64,000 bases of DNA. Origin: an uncultured Sphingomonas sp. (GTDB lineage: Bacteria > Pseudomonadota > Alphaproteobacteria > Sphingomonadales > Sphingomonadaceae). Of this stretch, positions 52,546 through 61,396 are shown piece by piece. Within the stretch, counting starts at the first letter, position 1, and every line of letters begins with the position of its first letter. Location: NCBI RefSeq assembly GCF_913774285.1, contig NZ_CAJYHX010000007.1:1-64000 (forward strand), in the 5' to 3' direction. The notes under the pieces were generated by a model. It was given only the letters and a program-made list of their open reading frames with translations, ran no database searches and was not told where the DNA came from. The translations under genes and the position numbers were made by a program.

Positions 52546-54337
52546 GGCGTCCCGGCTCGCGATCGCGGCGGCCCTGCTCGCCGCGATCGGGGTTCCGGCG
52601 TTCAGCCAGCAGCAGAAAGCGCCCGAATCGCTGTTGCCGCCCGGCTTCGACCAACCGGCGCCGCGGCCGCAGCCTTCGCCGCGTCCGAGCCCGAGCCCGA
52701 CCAGCGTGGCACCCGCCGCAGTGACATCTCCGAGCGGTGATGTTGCGCCCGTCGGCGGGGACATGGGTCCCGACGCGTTCGACGTGGAGGAGAGCAACGC
52801 CAGTGTCGCCGCGGTGGCACCGGCGATCGATCTCTCGATCTATGATCTGCCCAAGGGCGTGCGTCGGCCGCTCAACCGCATCGGCATCCTCGCCGCGGGC
52901 AACGCGCCGTTCCCGGCCGATGCATTCGGCGATGTCGCGGGCTTCACCCAGGTGACGCTGATGCGCCGGCTCGATGCGCCGGTCGCCTCGCGCTGGGTGT
53001 CGATCGCGCTGCGCCGCGCGCTGATGTCGCCGCTCGATACCCCGCGCGGGATCGACGGCGCCGATTACGCCGCCGAGCGCGCCTGGCTGCTGCTCCGCAT
53101 GGGCGAGGCGACGGCTGCGCGCGGCCTCGTCAGCTATGTCGACATCGACGACTATACCAACGCGCTCGACCGCGTCGCGATGCAGGTCGCGCTGGCGACC
53201 GGTGATCCCGCGGCCGTGTGCCCGATCGTCGACGATGCGGCGTCCAACATTCCCGATCGCGGCTGGGCGCTTGCCCAGGCGATCTGCGCAGGGCTCGCCG
53301 GCAAGCCGAGCGAGGCCGACCAGCGGCTCGATGCCGCGAGCAAGGGCAAGCCGCGCAACGATCTCGATACGCTGCTCGCCACCAAGGTGGTCGGCATGGG
53401 CGCCGATTCGCGGCGCGCGGTGACGATCGATTGGGTCGGCGTGCCGGCGCTTTCCGCCTGGCGCTTCGGCATGGCGACCGCGGCGGGGGTGGACATCCCC
53501 GACAATCTCTTCGCCACGGTGGGGCCGGAGTTCCGCTACTGGCAGGCGCTGTCGCCCGCGGTCTCCCCTGTAAATCGTGCCGGCGCGGCCGAGCTGGCGG
53601 CGGCGGCAGGCGTGCTCTCCAACGCCGCGCTGGTCGATCTCTATGCCGAGCTCGACCAAGCGAGCGACGTTCCCGATCCGCTGCAGAAGACGGTGCGCGA
53701 TCTGCGCGCCGCCTATACCGGCTCGGCGGCCGAACGGGTGCAGGCGATGAAGAGCCTGTGGGATGCCGCCGAAAGCCCGCGGCTGCGCTATGCCCGGCTG
53801 GTGCTGACCGCCAAGGCCGCCGCCTGGATCCCGGCAAACAAGAACGCGGCCGAGCCCGACCGGCTGATCGCCGCGATGCTCTCCGCCGGCTATGATTCGG
53901 CCGCGCTGCAGTGGCGCGGCGTGGTCGCGCCGGGCAGCGAGGGCTGGGCGCTGCTCGCGCTCGCCGATGCGGGCGGGCCGATCGGCTATAGCGACTTCGA
54001 GCGCTATGTCGGCGCCGCGAGTCCGCGCAAGGCGGCGATGCTGCTCGCCGGGCTGGCGGGGCTCGGGCGTCTGTCGGGGAGCGATGCGCAGCGCGGCGCC
54101 GAGGCGACCAAGGTCGGCATCGGCGGCGTCAACGCCTGGACGCAGGCGATCGATCGTGCGGGTGCTGCCAACCAGCCCGGCATGGTCGCGCTGCTCGCCG
54201 GGGTGGGCATGCAGTCGCCGCGCTGGGACCAGGTGACGCCCGAGGCGCTGTACCACATCGTCGCGGCGATGCGGGCGGCGGGGATGGCCAACTATGCCCG
54301 GATGATCGCCGTGGAGGCGGTCACCCGCGCCGAATGA
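52526..54337 (+). CDS. Large exported protein of unknown function
   Basis: 603 residues. Signal peptide (RLAIAAALLAAIGVPAFSQ), a Pro/Ser-rich linker (PRPQPSPRPSPSPTS), then a helical, Ala-rich body with paired repeats that reads like a TPR/Sel1-type alpha solenoid, without a recognised motif. Starts with TTG behind AGAAGG, inside the preceding small gene. ATGA overlap with xerD at the end. The fixed position between aroK and xerD suggests a conserved envelope role in this group. Confidence 0.78.
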   Translation: MKTSPTRASRLAIAAALLAAIGVPAFSQQQKAPESLLPPGFDQPAPRPQPSPRPSPSPTSVAPAAVTSPSGDVAPVGGDMGPDAFDVEESNASVAAVAPAIDLSIYDLPKGVRRPLNRIGILAAGNAPFPADAFGDVAGFTQVTLMRRLDAPVASRWVSIALRRALMSPLDTPRGIDGADYAAERAWLLLRMGEATAARGLVSYVDIDDYTNALDRVAMQVALATGDPAAVCPIVDDAASNIPDRGWALAQAICAGLAGKPSEADQRLDAASKGKPRNDLDTLLATKVVGMGADSRRAVTIDWVGVPALSAWRFGMATAAGVDIPDNLFATVGPEFRYWQALSPAVSPVNRAGAAELAAAAGVLSNAALVDLYAELDQASDVPDPLQKTVRDLRAAYTGSAAERVQAMKSLWDAAESPRLRYARLVLTAKAAAWIPANKNAAEPDRLIAAMLSAGYDSAALQWRGVVAPGSEGWALLALADAGGPIGYSDFERYVGAASPRKAAMLLAGLAGLGRLSGSDAQRGAEATKVGIGGVNAWTQAIDRAGAANQPGMVALLAGVGMQSPRWDQVTPEALYHIVAAMRAAGMANYARMIAVEAVTRAE

Positions 54338-55245
54338 GCGCCGATCGCGACCTGATCGAGCGTTTTCTCGAAATGCTCCGCGCGGAGAGCGGGGCGGCGG
54401 CGAACACCATTGCGGCGTACGGTACCGATCTCCGCCTCTCCTCCGAGGCACTGGGCGGTGACTTGGCGGAAGCGGGGCGCGCGGAGATCGAGCGGCTCGC
54501 CGGCGGCTGGGCCGAGCTCGCGCGGGCGACGGTGGCGCGCAAGTCCTCGGCGCTGCGGCGCTTCTTCGCCTTCCTCGCGGAGGAGGGACACCGTGCCGAC
54601 GACCCCGGCAGCGCCCTCCCGCGCCCGGGCGCCGCGCGGCGGCTGCCCAAGATCCTCAGTACCGGCGATGTCGACGCGATGTTCGCCGCGATCGCCGAGC
54701 GGCAGGCGCGGGTGCCGCCCGATCCGCTCGACCTGCGGCTCGCCGCGCTGATCGAGCTGCTCTACGGTTCGGGACTGCGCGCGACCGAGCTGGTCTCGCT
54801 GCCGCGCAACGCGATCCATCCCGACCGGCCGTTCCTGATCCTCAAGGGCAAGGGCGGGCGCGAGCGGCTGGTGCCGATCTCCGATCGCGCGCGCGCCGCC
54901 GTCGCGCTGTGGCGCGGGCAGGTGCCGCCGGACAGCCCCTTTCTCTTCCCCTCGGGCAAGAAGCACCTGACGCGCGTGCGGCTCTACCAGATCGTCCGCG
55001 CGCTCGCGGCGATGGCCGGCATCCCGCCCGAGCGGGCGAGCCCCCACGTCCTCCGCCATGCCTTCGCCACCCATCTGCTCGAGGGCGGGGCGGACCTGCG
55101 GGCGCTGCAGGCGATGCTCGGCCATGCCGACATCGCGACGACCGAAATCTACACCCATGTCGACAGCCGCCGGCTGGTCGAACTGGTCAACGCGCGGCAC
55201 CCGCTCGGCGAGGCGCTCGTTGACGCGAAGCGCGGCGCCCGGTAG
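54334..55245 (+). CDS. xerD: Tyrosine recombinase XerD
   Basis: 303 residues. Acts with XerC at dif to resolve chromosome dimers. SAM-like N-terminal core-binding domain, then the catalytic domain with R ([12 protein letters not shown]), K ([10 protein letters not shown]), H-x-x-R ([10 protein letters not shown]), H (LGHADI) and the Tyr nucleophile in TEIYTHV. ATGA overlap with the upstream gene. Next to accA, the usual alphaproteobacterial place for xerD; no phage or integron genes nearby, so a housekeeping recombinase. Confidence 0.93.
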   Translation: MSADRDLIERFLEMLRAESGAAANTIAAYGTDLRLSSEALGGDLAEAGRAEIERLAGGWAELARATVARKSSALRRFFAFLAEEGHRADDPGSALPRPGAARRLPKILSTGDVDAMFAAIAERQARVPPDPLDLRLAALIELLYGSGLRATELVSLPRNAIHPDRPFLILKGKGGRERLVPISDRARAAVALWRGQVPPDSPFLFPSGKKHLTRVRLYQIVRALAAMAGIPPERASPHVLRHAFATHLLEGGADLRALQAMLGHADIATTEIYTHVDSRRLVELVNARHPLGEALVDAKRGAR

Positions 55246-55255
55246 CGCGGCGCGC

Positions 55256-56203
55256 ATGACGACATTCCTCGACTTCGAGAAGCCGATCGCCGAGCTCCAG
55301 GGCAAGATCGACGAGCTGCGCAGCGCCGCCCAGGGCGGCGACGTGGACATCGCCGCCGAGATCGCCCCGCTTCAGGCCAAGTCGGACAAGCTGCTGCTCG
55401 ACACCTATGCCAGGCTGACGCCGTGGCAGAAGACGCAGGTCGCCCGCCATCCCGAGCGTCCGCACTTCAAGCATTATGTCGCGGGTCTGATCGAAGACTT
55501 CATGCCGCTGGGCGGCGACCGCGCCTTTGCCGACGACAATGCGATCATCGGCGGGCTCGGCCGGTTCCGCGGGCGCCGGGTGATGGTGATCGGGCACGAG
55601 AAGGGCGACGACACCGCCAGCCGGCTCAAGCATAATTTCGGCATGGGCAAGCCCGAGGGCTATCGCAAGGCGATCCGCCTGATGAAGCTGGCCGACCGGT
55701 TCGGCATCCCGGTGATCACGCTGGTCGACACCTCGGGCGCCTTCCCGGGCGTGCAGGCCGAGGAGCGTGGCCAGGCCGAGGCGATCGCCCGCTCGACCGA
55801 GACCTGCCTGTCGCTCGGCGTGCCGCTGGTCGCCTCGATCCTCGGCGAAGGCGGCTCGGGCGGCGCGGTGGCGCTGGCCGCGGGCAACCAGGTGCTGATG
55901 ATGGAGCATGCGGTCTATTCGGTGATCTCGCCGGAGGGCTGCGCCTCGATCCTGTGGCGCACCGCCGATAAGGCCGCCGACGCCGCCGAGGCGATGAAGG
56001 TTACCGCGCAGCACCTGAAGGAGCTGAAGGTGATCGACGGCATCGTCCCCGAGCCGCTGGGCGGGGCGCATCGCGCGCCCGGTCAGGCCGTGCAGGCGCT
56101 GGGTGACGCGATCGAGAAGGCGCTGGCCGACCTCGCGGCACTGTCGCCGGAGTCGCTGCGCCAGGCCCGTCGCGCCAAGTTCCTGGCGATGGGCCGGATC
56201 TGA
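55256..56203 (+). CDS. accA: Acetyl-CoA carboxylase carboxyltransferase alpha subunit
   Basis: 315 residues. With AccD forms the carboxyltransferase that makes malonyl-CoA, first committed step of fatty-acid synthesis. Family features: [47 protein letters not shown], and the oxyanion loop [18 protein letters not shown]. Full length. Ends at a clear terminator hairpin. Confidence 0.97.
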   Translation: MTTFLDFEKPIAELQGKIDELRSAAQGGDVDIAAEIAPLQAKSDKLLLDTYARLTPWQKTQVARHPERPHFKHYVAGLIEDFMPLGGDRAFADDNAIIGGLGRFRGRRVMVIGHEKGDDTASRLKHNFGMGKPEGYRKAIRLMKLADRFGIPVITLVDTSGAFPGVQAEERGQAEAIARSTETCLSLGVPLVASILGEGGSGGAVALAAGNQVLMMEHAVYSVISPEGCASILWRTADKAADAAEAMKVTAQHLKELKVIDGIVPEPLGGAHRAPGQAVQALGDAIEKALADLAALSPESLRQARRAKFLAMGRI

Positions 56204-56210
56204 AAACGGG

Positions 56211-56242
56211 AAAGGGGCTGACGCAGCGCGCAGCCCCTTTCT
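56211..56242 (+). terminator. Intrinsic terminator after accA
   Basis: AAAGGGGCTG and CAGCCCCTTT form a ten-pair stem around ten bases, followed by TCTT. It may also serve the facing pilin transcript. Confidence 0.85.
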
Positions 56243-56266
56243 TGCAGCCGTCAGGGAGGTGTCGGG

Positions 56267-56434
56267 TTACGACGCCTTCATGTTCGTGCTGACATTGGTG
56301 AAGGTGTTGTTGAGGCTGGAGCCCAGCCCCTGCATCGCGGCGATCGCCGCGACGGCGATCAGGGCGGCGATCAGGCCATATTCGATCGCGGTCGCGCCCT
56401 TGCGGTTCGCCACCAGCTTGCGAAGCGTCTTCAT
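56267..56434 (-). CDS. Flp-type pilin, copy 1
   Basis: 55 residues: basic N-terminus (MKTLRKLVANRKG), then the Flp/Fap signature ATAIEYGLIAALIAVAAIA with the Glu-Tyr pair recognised by the prepilin peptidase, and a short polar tail. AAGGAGG lies before the ATG. Building block of a Tad pilus; Tad assembly genes are not in this window. Very close paralogue of copy 2 (the last forty residues differ at a few places). Confidence 0.93.
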   Translation of the reverse strand: MKTLRKLVANRKGATAIEYGLIAALIAVAAIAAMQGLGSSLNNTFTNVSTNMKAS

Positions 56435-56513
56435 CCGAAGCCCTCCTTCTTCAAACCCGTACGGACGGAGATGCCCGGCAGCGCCTCCGTCCCATCGTCA
56501 TCGAAATCCGGGC

Positions 56514-56681
56514 TTACGAAGCCTTCATGTTCGAGCTGACGTTGCTGAAGGTGTTGTTCAGGCTGCTGCCCAGACCCTTCATCGCAGCGATCGCGGCAAC
56601 GGCGATCAGCGCGGCGATCAGGCCGTACTCGATGGCCGTGGCGGCCTTGGAATTCTTGATGAACTTGCGAATCTTAAGCAT
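56514..56681 (-). CDS. Flp-type pilin, copy 2
   Basis: 55 residues, MLKIRKFIKNSKA then ATAIEYGLIAALIAV and KGLGSSLNNTFSNVSSN. Met at 56681 is chosen behind GGAGACGGCT; an in-frame start 11 codons upstream is unlikely. Tandem with copy 1, same strand, 79 bases apart; probable recent duplication. Confidence 0.93.
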   Translation of the reverse strand: MLKIRKFIKNSKAATAIEYGLIAALIAVAAIAAMKGLGSSLNNTFSNVSSNMKAS

Positions 56682-56807
56682 AGCCGTCTCCATCGTCCCA
56701 GAAACTTCAAACACCGGCCCGTCGGGGATCCGACGCGGCCATGCGACCGTAGAGAAGAGGGGTTAAGAACGAGCTAAATCGCGTGCTTACCGAATGATTT
56801 ACGCGGC

Positions 56808-56993
56808 TTAGTGGCCGGCGTCCTGGACCTGCTGGGAAACATTGTTCCACATCGACGTCGCGGTATTGCCGAACAGGCTGAGCGCGCCGACCATCGCCAG
56901 CACGATCATCGCGATGATCAGCCCATATTCGACGGCGGTGGCGCCGCGATCGGCACGGGAAAGCGCGCGCAGGGCGTGGATCAGGGCTCGCAT
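56808..56993 (-). CDS. Flp-type pilin, diverged copy 3
   Basis: 61 residues: MRALIHALRALSRADRG, ATAVEYGLIIAMIVLAMVGA, and a tail with W and Q (ATSMWNNVSQQVQDAGH). Same layout as copies 1 and 2 but a different helix and tail, so older. ATG 56993 is preferred over a TTG two codons earlier. First of the three in the leftward direction; may be a minor subunit. Confidence 0.9.
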   Translation of the reverse strand: MRALIHALRALSRADRGATAVEYGLIIAMIVLAMVGALSLFGNTATSMWNNVSQQVQDAGH

Positions 56994-57049
56994 CGACAAC
57001 CAATCTCAGTCAATAAACGCCGGGAATTCTGTCAGGATTTGGTTGCGAA

Positions 57050-57493
57050 GTGATTAGCGAGACAGGGCCGGCGCGCGAGACGCGGCCGATGCTGCTGGTG
57101 GTGGCGGCGGCGATGATCGAGGACGGGCGGGTGCTGGTGCAGCAGCGGCCGGAGGGCACGTCGCTGGCCGGCCTGTGGGAATTCCCCGGCGGCAAGATCG
57201 AGCCCGGCGAACCCCCCGAGGCCGCGCTCGCCCGCGAGCTCGACGAGGAGCTGGGCGTCACCGTCGACCCCGCCGCGCTGGTGCCGCTGACCTTCGCCAG
57301 CGCGCCGCTCGCCGACCGGCACCTGGTGCTGCTGCTCTACCGGCTGGATCGCTGGGAGGGCGTGCCGGAAGCCCGCCACGCCAGCGCGCTCGCCTGGGCG
57401 GACATGGCGGCGCTGCGGGGGCTGCCGATGCCGCCGGCGGACGTGCCGTTCCTGGAGGTGCTGACGCCGTTGCTTCGGGGTGAGGCGGTTTAG
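57050..57493 (+). CDS. mutT: Nudix hydrolase, MutT type (8-oxo-dGTPase)
   Basis: 147 residues. The complete Nudix box is present (GGKIEPGEPPEAALARELDEE cut here: G-x5-E-x7-R-E-x2-E-E), after LAGLWEFPGG, the sequence typical of MutT. Removes oxidised guanine nucleotides. Starts with GTG at 57050, or ATG 57089. Divergent from pilin copy 3. Confidence 0.88.
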   Translation: MISETGPARETRPMLLVVAAAMIEDGRVLVQQRPEGTSLAGLWEFPGGKIEPGEPPEAALARELDEELGVTVDPAALVPLTFASAPLADRHLVLLLYRLDRWEGVPEARHASALAWADMAALRGLPMPPADVPFLEVLTPLLRGEAV

Positions 57494-57668
57494 GGCTCCC
57501 CACAGGGAATCGAAAGCGGCCGGAATCGATGGGCAGCGCGGCCAGGTGTTGGCCCGCCCTCGCACCGGCCCCTCAACATTGCCGCGATCGCCTAATCGAA
57601 TCGTTGATTGTCCGCATTTTGAGGGTCCGCTCTAAGTCGTGCATCAGATTGGCAGACGAGGGCACCCC

Positions 57669-59027
57669 ATGCTGGTTGATGGCAACGGCTTCTTGCCGAG
57701 GAACGCGTCTTCCCGATCGTCACCGTCGCAGCAAACGGCGCAGGCGCTTCTGGCCCAGCATCGCGGAGCCCACGGCTACGACATGCAGGGCCTGGCAGAT
57801 GCGGTACGCGGGCTTGGCCTCTCGACGAGCGAGCGGGGGGCTCTCATCGAGGAGATCGACGCGCGCCTCAGTCCGGTCGAGCGCGGGCAGTTCGCGGCGC
57901 GGCTGGCTGGAAGCATCCAGAGCGTCAACGGACAAGCCTATGCAATCGGCGATCCGGCCGCGCCGGCCATCGCAGATTGGGGCCGGCAGCCGGAAGGCTC
58001 GCCCTATCGGCAGAGCTGGGACGGAGCCGCCGCATCGCTCGGCACCAGCGATCCCGCTACGATCACGGCCGAAATCGAGCGCCAGCTATATAAAACGGCG
58101 GCGCCCGCTCCGGCCGCGGGGCCCGACCCGGTGCAGCTCGGCCTCGATCTTGGCCAGATGGCGCTCGATCTGACCGGCATCGTCGACCCCACGCCCGTTT
58201 CGGACGGCACCAATGCCGTCGTTTCGGTTGGCCGCTCGATCGGCGCCGTGTTCTCCGGGGATTGGTCGGGCGCAGGCGGACACCTGCTGAACGCGGGAAT
58301 CTCGGCCGTCGCGATCGTGCCGGGACTGGGCGACCTCGCCAAGGCCGGCAAGATCGGCAAATGGGCCCAGACGGTTGCCGACGGCGTTGCCGCCATCGCA
58401 CACAATCCGGCGCTGCGCGCGAGCATCGAGCCCGCGCTGCGAACCATCCATGACGCCGTAGGCAAGATCCCCCAAGGCGCGCGCGATGCGCTGCCGTCCG
58501 CCGCCCGCGAGTCCATCGAGCGCATGGAACGTCAGCTCGACGCGTTCTTCGCGCCTGCCGCGCGATCGACCGAGGTGCCTGCTGCCCCCTATCGCGGGAC
58601 GGTTGGCGGCAAGACCGTCGAGCTGCCGCATGTCGATGCGGTACCGGTAACCTACACCAAGCGCGACCGCACCGAATATGCCGCGCTGCGGAGCGCGTTC
58701 GACAACGGTGCCCGCGCCACTTTCGCGCGTGGGCTCGTCTCCACGCCGGAGGGCGTCGCGGCCGCACGCCGGGCCGGACTGGACGAGGCAGCGATCGCGC
58801 GGTTGGCCGACGGCAAGATTCCGCAGGGATGGCAGGTCCATCACAAGCTTCCGCTCGACGACGGCGGCACCAATGCAGCCGAGAACCTCGTCCTGATCCG
58901 GAACAGTCCCTATCATACGGCGCTTACCAACGCGCAGCGCGAACTGGTCGGCGATCTTCCGGTCGGCGGGAGCCGGCAAGTCGACTTCCCGGTGCCGCGC
59001 GGTACAATCTATCCCTCCGGAAAGTGA
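57669..59027 (+). CDS. Polymorphic toxin: pretoxin region plus HNH nuclease
   Basis: About 452 residues, no signal peptide. Residues 1-100 (LLAQHRGAHGYDMQGLADAVRGLG; LSPVERGQFAARL) are an unrecognised N-terminal region. Residues about 160-250 resemble the hydrophobic Gly/Ala 'pretoxin' linker of polymorphic toxins (DLTGIVDPTPVSDGTNAVVS; SAVAIVPGLGDLAKAGK). The C-terminal 69 residues hold an HNH-type nuclease: W388, His-His at 391-392, N406 in ENLVLI and H416 in YHTALTNAQ. A SUKH immunity gene follows directly. ATG 57669 behind GAGGG preferred. Probably an inter-bacterial DNase; delivery route unknown. Confidence 0.83.
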   Translation: MLVDGNGFLPRNASSRSSPSQQTAQALLAQHRGAHGYDMQGLADAVRGLGLSTSERGALIEEIDARLSPVERGQFAARLAGSIQSVNGQAYAIGDPAAPAIADWGRQPEGSPYRQSWDGAAASLGTSDPATITAEIERQLYKTAAPAPAAGPDPVQLGLDLGQMALDLTGIVDPTPVSDGTNAVVSVGRSIGAVFSGDWSGAGGHLLNAGISAVAIVPGLGDLAKAGKIGKWAQTVADGVAAIAHNPALRASIEPALRTIHDAVGKIPQGARDALPSAARESIERMERQLDAFFAPAARSTEVPAAPYRGTVGGKTVELPHVDAVPVTYTKRDRTEYAALRSAFDNGARATFARGLVSTPEGVAAARRAGLDEAAIARLADGKIPQGWQVHHKLPLDDGGTNAAENLVLIRNSPYHTALTNAQRELVGDLPVGGSRQVDFPVPRGTIYPSGK

Positions 59028-59038
59028 GGACCCACGGG

Positions 59039-59485
59039 ATGCAGGCGGTGATCGAGCAGGTATCGGCGGATCAGCTGAAATATGGAGAGGCGCGGCAGGG
59101 TCCCGCCACCTCCGAGCAGATCGAGCGCGTGCGAGCCGAGGTGAAGGCGCACTTCGGCGCGACGCTGCCGTCCGATTTCGCGGCCTTTCTCGCGCTCAGC
59201 AATGGTCTCGATTACAACGGCCTCGTGCTCTACGGGGCGACGCAGAGCGAGGCGGCGCCGGGCCCCAATGGCTTCTGGCAGGGGCTCGTCGCCAGCAACG
59301 CGGCGTGGCGGGACGGCCCGGGGCACGAGCACTATCTGGTGCTGGGCGAAACTGACATGGACCTGCTGACGGTTGCGCTGGATGGGCGTTCGCCGGTGCT
59401 GCGCGACAAGGTTTCGGGCGACGTGAACGAGGAATTCGCCAGCGTCGGCGCGGCGATCGACGCGCTACTCGAACGACGGCTGTAA
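59039..59485 (+). CDS. SMI1/KNR4 (SUKH) immunity protein
   Basis: 148 residues. SUKH superfamily features: SEQIERVRAEVKAHFGATLPSDFAAFLALSNGLDYNG in parts, then HYLVLGETDMDLLTV and VNEEFASVGAAIDALLE. Starts 11 bases after the toxin stop, behind GAGGACC, so it is made with the toxin. SUKH proteins are the usual cytoplasmic immunity partners of HNH and other nuclease toxins, so it most likely blocks the adjacent nuclease. Confidence 0.87.
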   Translation: MQAVIEQVSADQLKYGEARQGPATSEQIERVRAEVKAHFGATLPSDFAAFLALSNGLDYNGLVLYGATQSEAAPGPNGFWQGLVASNAAWRDGPGHEHYLVLGETDMDLLTVALDGRSPVLRDKVSGDVNEEFASVGAAIDALLERRL

Positions 59486-59501
59486 GCGCGCCAGCCGTTG
59501 C

Positions 59502-60329
59502 CTAGCCCTTCGGCTTGAGCGCGTCGGCCAGCGACGCCGTCGCGCTGCCCGGACGGGCGGGCTTGGGCTGCGAGGGATCGGGGGCCCAGCCGGTTAGATA
59601 GACGATCGAATATTTCTCGGGCGTGCGGCCGTCCGGATCGGCGCGTTCGGCAAAGGCGGCGGCGGTGCCGAGCAGCGTCTCGCGGCGGAGCGGCGGGGTG
59701 TTCGGCAGCAAATTGGTCGCTGCCATGCCGCGCAGGTCGCGGATCAGCCCGCCCAGGCCGCCATAGCGTACCGTCAGCGTCTCAACGTCCGCTACCGGCA
59801 GGGTGAAGCCGGCGCGGGAGAGCAGGTCGCCCGCGGCGCGCACGTCGATCTGCGGGTGGAAGCGGGCCACCGGCCGGTCGGCCTCGGCGGCGAGCAGGCA
59901 GGCGCGCAGCGTCGCGAGGCTGCCAGCGCCAAGAAACGCGCCGAGGAACAGTCCGTCGGGCTTGAGCGCGCGGCGGGCGAGGGCGAGCGCGCCGGGGACG
60001 TCGTTCACCGTGTCGAGCACGCCGGCGGAGATGACCAGGTCGAAGCTCGCCTCAGGGAAGGGGTGCATGTCCTCGTCGGCGTGGATCGCGCCGCTGGTGG
60101 CGGCGAAGGCGGCGCCGGCCTCCAGACGGGTGATGGTGGCACCGGGCCAGACGAAGCTGCCGTCGGCGCTGCCGAGGTCGAGGACGGTGCGAAATTCGCG
60201 CTTCACGCCCTCCAGCCGCTCGTACAGCCCGTCGAGCATGTGATCGCGCAGGAAGCTTTCATAGCTGCGGGCGGCGCGATCCCGGCGCTTGCGGCGCAGC
60301 GCGCGATCGAAGATTTCGGAGTCGGACAC
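59502..60329 (-). CDS. BioC/NDUFAF5-type methyltransferase
   Basis: 275 residues from GTG 60329. FDRALRRKRRDRAARSY at the N-terminus, SAM motif LDLGSADGSFVWPGA, EASFDLVISAGVLDTVNDVPGAL and PDGLFLGAFLGAGSLATLR, close to the alphaproteobacterial homologues of human NDUFAF5. That protein hydroxylates an arginine in complex I, so this one may not methylate. Divergent from comF with 42 bp between. Confidence 0.85.
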   Translation of the reverse strand: MSDSEIFDRALRRKRRDRAARSYESFLRDHMLDGLYERLEGVKREFRTVLDLGSADGSFVWPGATITRLEAGAAFAATSGAIHADEDMHPFPEASFDLVISAGVLDTVNDVPGALALARRALKPDGLFLGAFLGAGSLATLRACLLAAEADRPVARFHPQIDVRAAGDLLSRAGFTLPVADVETLTVRYGGLGGLIRDLRGMAATNLLPNTPPLRRETLLGTAAAFAERADPDGRTPEKYSIVYLTGWAPDPSQPKPARPGSATASLADALKPKG

Positions 60330-60371
60330 GGCGCGCTTGTGCAGCGGCGCGGCGCTTGGAACAAGAGGGGC

Positions 60372-61103
60372 GTGGATCCGCGCGCGCCTTTCCTCCGCAT
60401 CCTCGACCTGGCGCTGCCGCCGCGCTGCCCGGGCTGCGGCGCGATCGTCGAAGCCGATCACCGCTTCTGCGCAAGCTGCTGGGACAGCCTGCAATTTCTC
60501 GGGCCGCCGTGGTGCGCGACCTGCCATCTGCCGTTTGAATACGACCGCGGGGAGGGGGCGCAGTGCGGCGATTGCCTCTGCGATCCGCCGCCGCATGACG
60601 GGGTGCGCGCGGCGGTGGCCTATGGCGAGGTCGCGCGGCGGCTGGCGCTCAAGCTCAAATATGGCGGTCGGCTAGCGGTCGCGGAGACGATGGCGCGGGC
60701 GATGGCGCGGCTTGTGCCCGAAGGCGCCGAGCTGGTGGTGCCGGTGCCGCTGCATCGCTGGCGTCTCTGGTCGCGCGGGTTCAACCAGGCGGTGCTGATC
60801 GCGAGGGGGCTGGCGAAGCGGCACGGGCTGCCGGTCGAGACCGATCTGCTGCGCCGGGTGAAGGCGACGCCCAAGCTTCAGGGGCTGGGGCGGCGGGCGC
60901 GGGCGAAGGTGGTCGCGGGAGCCTTCGCGCTGGCGCCCGATGCGCGGGCGCGGCTGAAGGGGCGGACGGTGCTGCTGGTCGACGACGTCCACACCAGCGG
61001 CGCAACGGGGGATGCGTGCGCCCGGCTGCTCAAACGCGGCGGGGCTTCGCGCGTTGTGGTTCTTTGCTGGGCGCGCGTCCTCGCCGAGGACGCGATGGAT
61101 TGA
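60372..61103 (+). CDS. ComF family phosphoribosyltransferase-like protein
   Basis: 243 residues. An N-terminal double zinc ribbon with four CxxC-type pairs (CPGCG, CASC, CATC, CGDC) and a C-terminal PRTase domain with VLLVDDVHTSGAT. In competent bacteria ComF aids DNA uptake; elsewhere its role is unclear. GTG at 60372 behind AAGAGGGG chosen. Followed by grxC after 35 bp. Confidence 0.9.
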   Translation: MDPRAPFLRILDLALPPRCPGCGAIVEADHRFCASCWDSLQFLGPPWCATCHLPFEYDRGEGAQCGDCLCDPPPHDGVRAAVAYGEVARRLALKLKYGGRLAVAETMARAMARLVPEGAELVVPVPLHRWRLWSRGFNQAVLIARGLAKRHGLPVETDLLRRVKATPKLQGLGRRARAKVVAGAFALAPDARARLKGRTVLLVDDVHTSGATGDACARLLKRGGASRVVVLCWARVLAEDAMD

Positions 61104-61138
61104 CAAGCCGGGACCCCGCGCACACCTCAGGAGGCATT

Positions 61139-61396
61139 ATGGCAAAGGTCGAAATCTACACCAAGGCGTTCTGCCCCTATTGCACGCGCGCCAAGCAGCT
61201 TCTCACCGCCAAGGGCGCGGACTTTGAGGAGTATGACATCACCATGGGCGGGCCCAAGCGCGCCGAGATGCTGGAGCGCGCGCCGGGTCGCACGACGGTG
61301 CCGCAGATCTTCATCGACGGGCAGCATATCGGCGGGTCGGACGACCTCGCGGCCCTCGACCGCAAGGGCGGACTGGACCCGCTGCTCGCCGCATGA
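61139..61396 (+). CDS. grxC: Glutaredoxin 3
   Basis: 85 residues with the active-site CPYC (residues 13-16) in IYTKAFCPYC, TVPQIFIDG with cis-Pro and GGSDDLAALD for glutathione binding. Reduces disulfides using glutathione. ATG behind CAGGAGG. Its stop overlaps the next ATG (ATGA). Confidence 0.95.
   Translation: MAKVEIYTKAFCPYCTRAKQLLTAKGADFEEYDITMGGPKRAEMLERAPGRTTVPQIFIDGQHIGGSDDLAALDRKGGLDPLLAA

Noticed and set aside
52490..54451. A 653-codon minus-strand frame opposite the exported solenoid gene
   Set aside because: Composition is RR/RH/GD-rich antisense; the opposite frame has a signal peptide and coupled starts.
54334..55245. Tyrosine recombinase as a sign of a mobile element
   Set aside because: Sits beside accA as housekeeping xerD does, with no phage genes, att repeats or integron cassettes.
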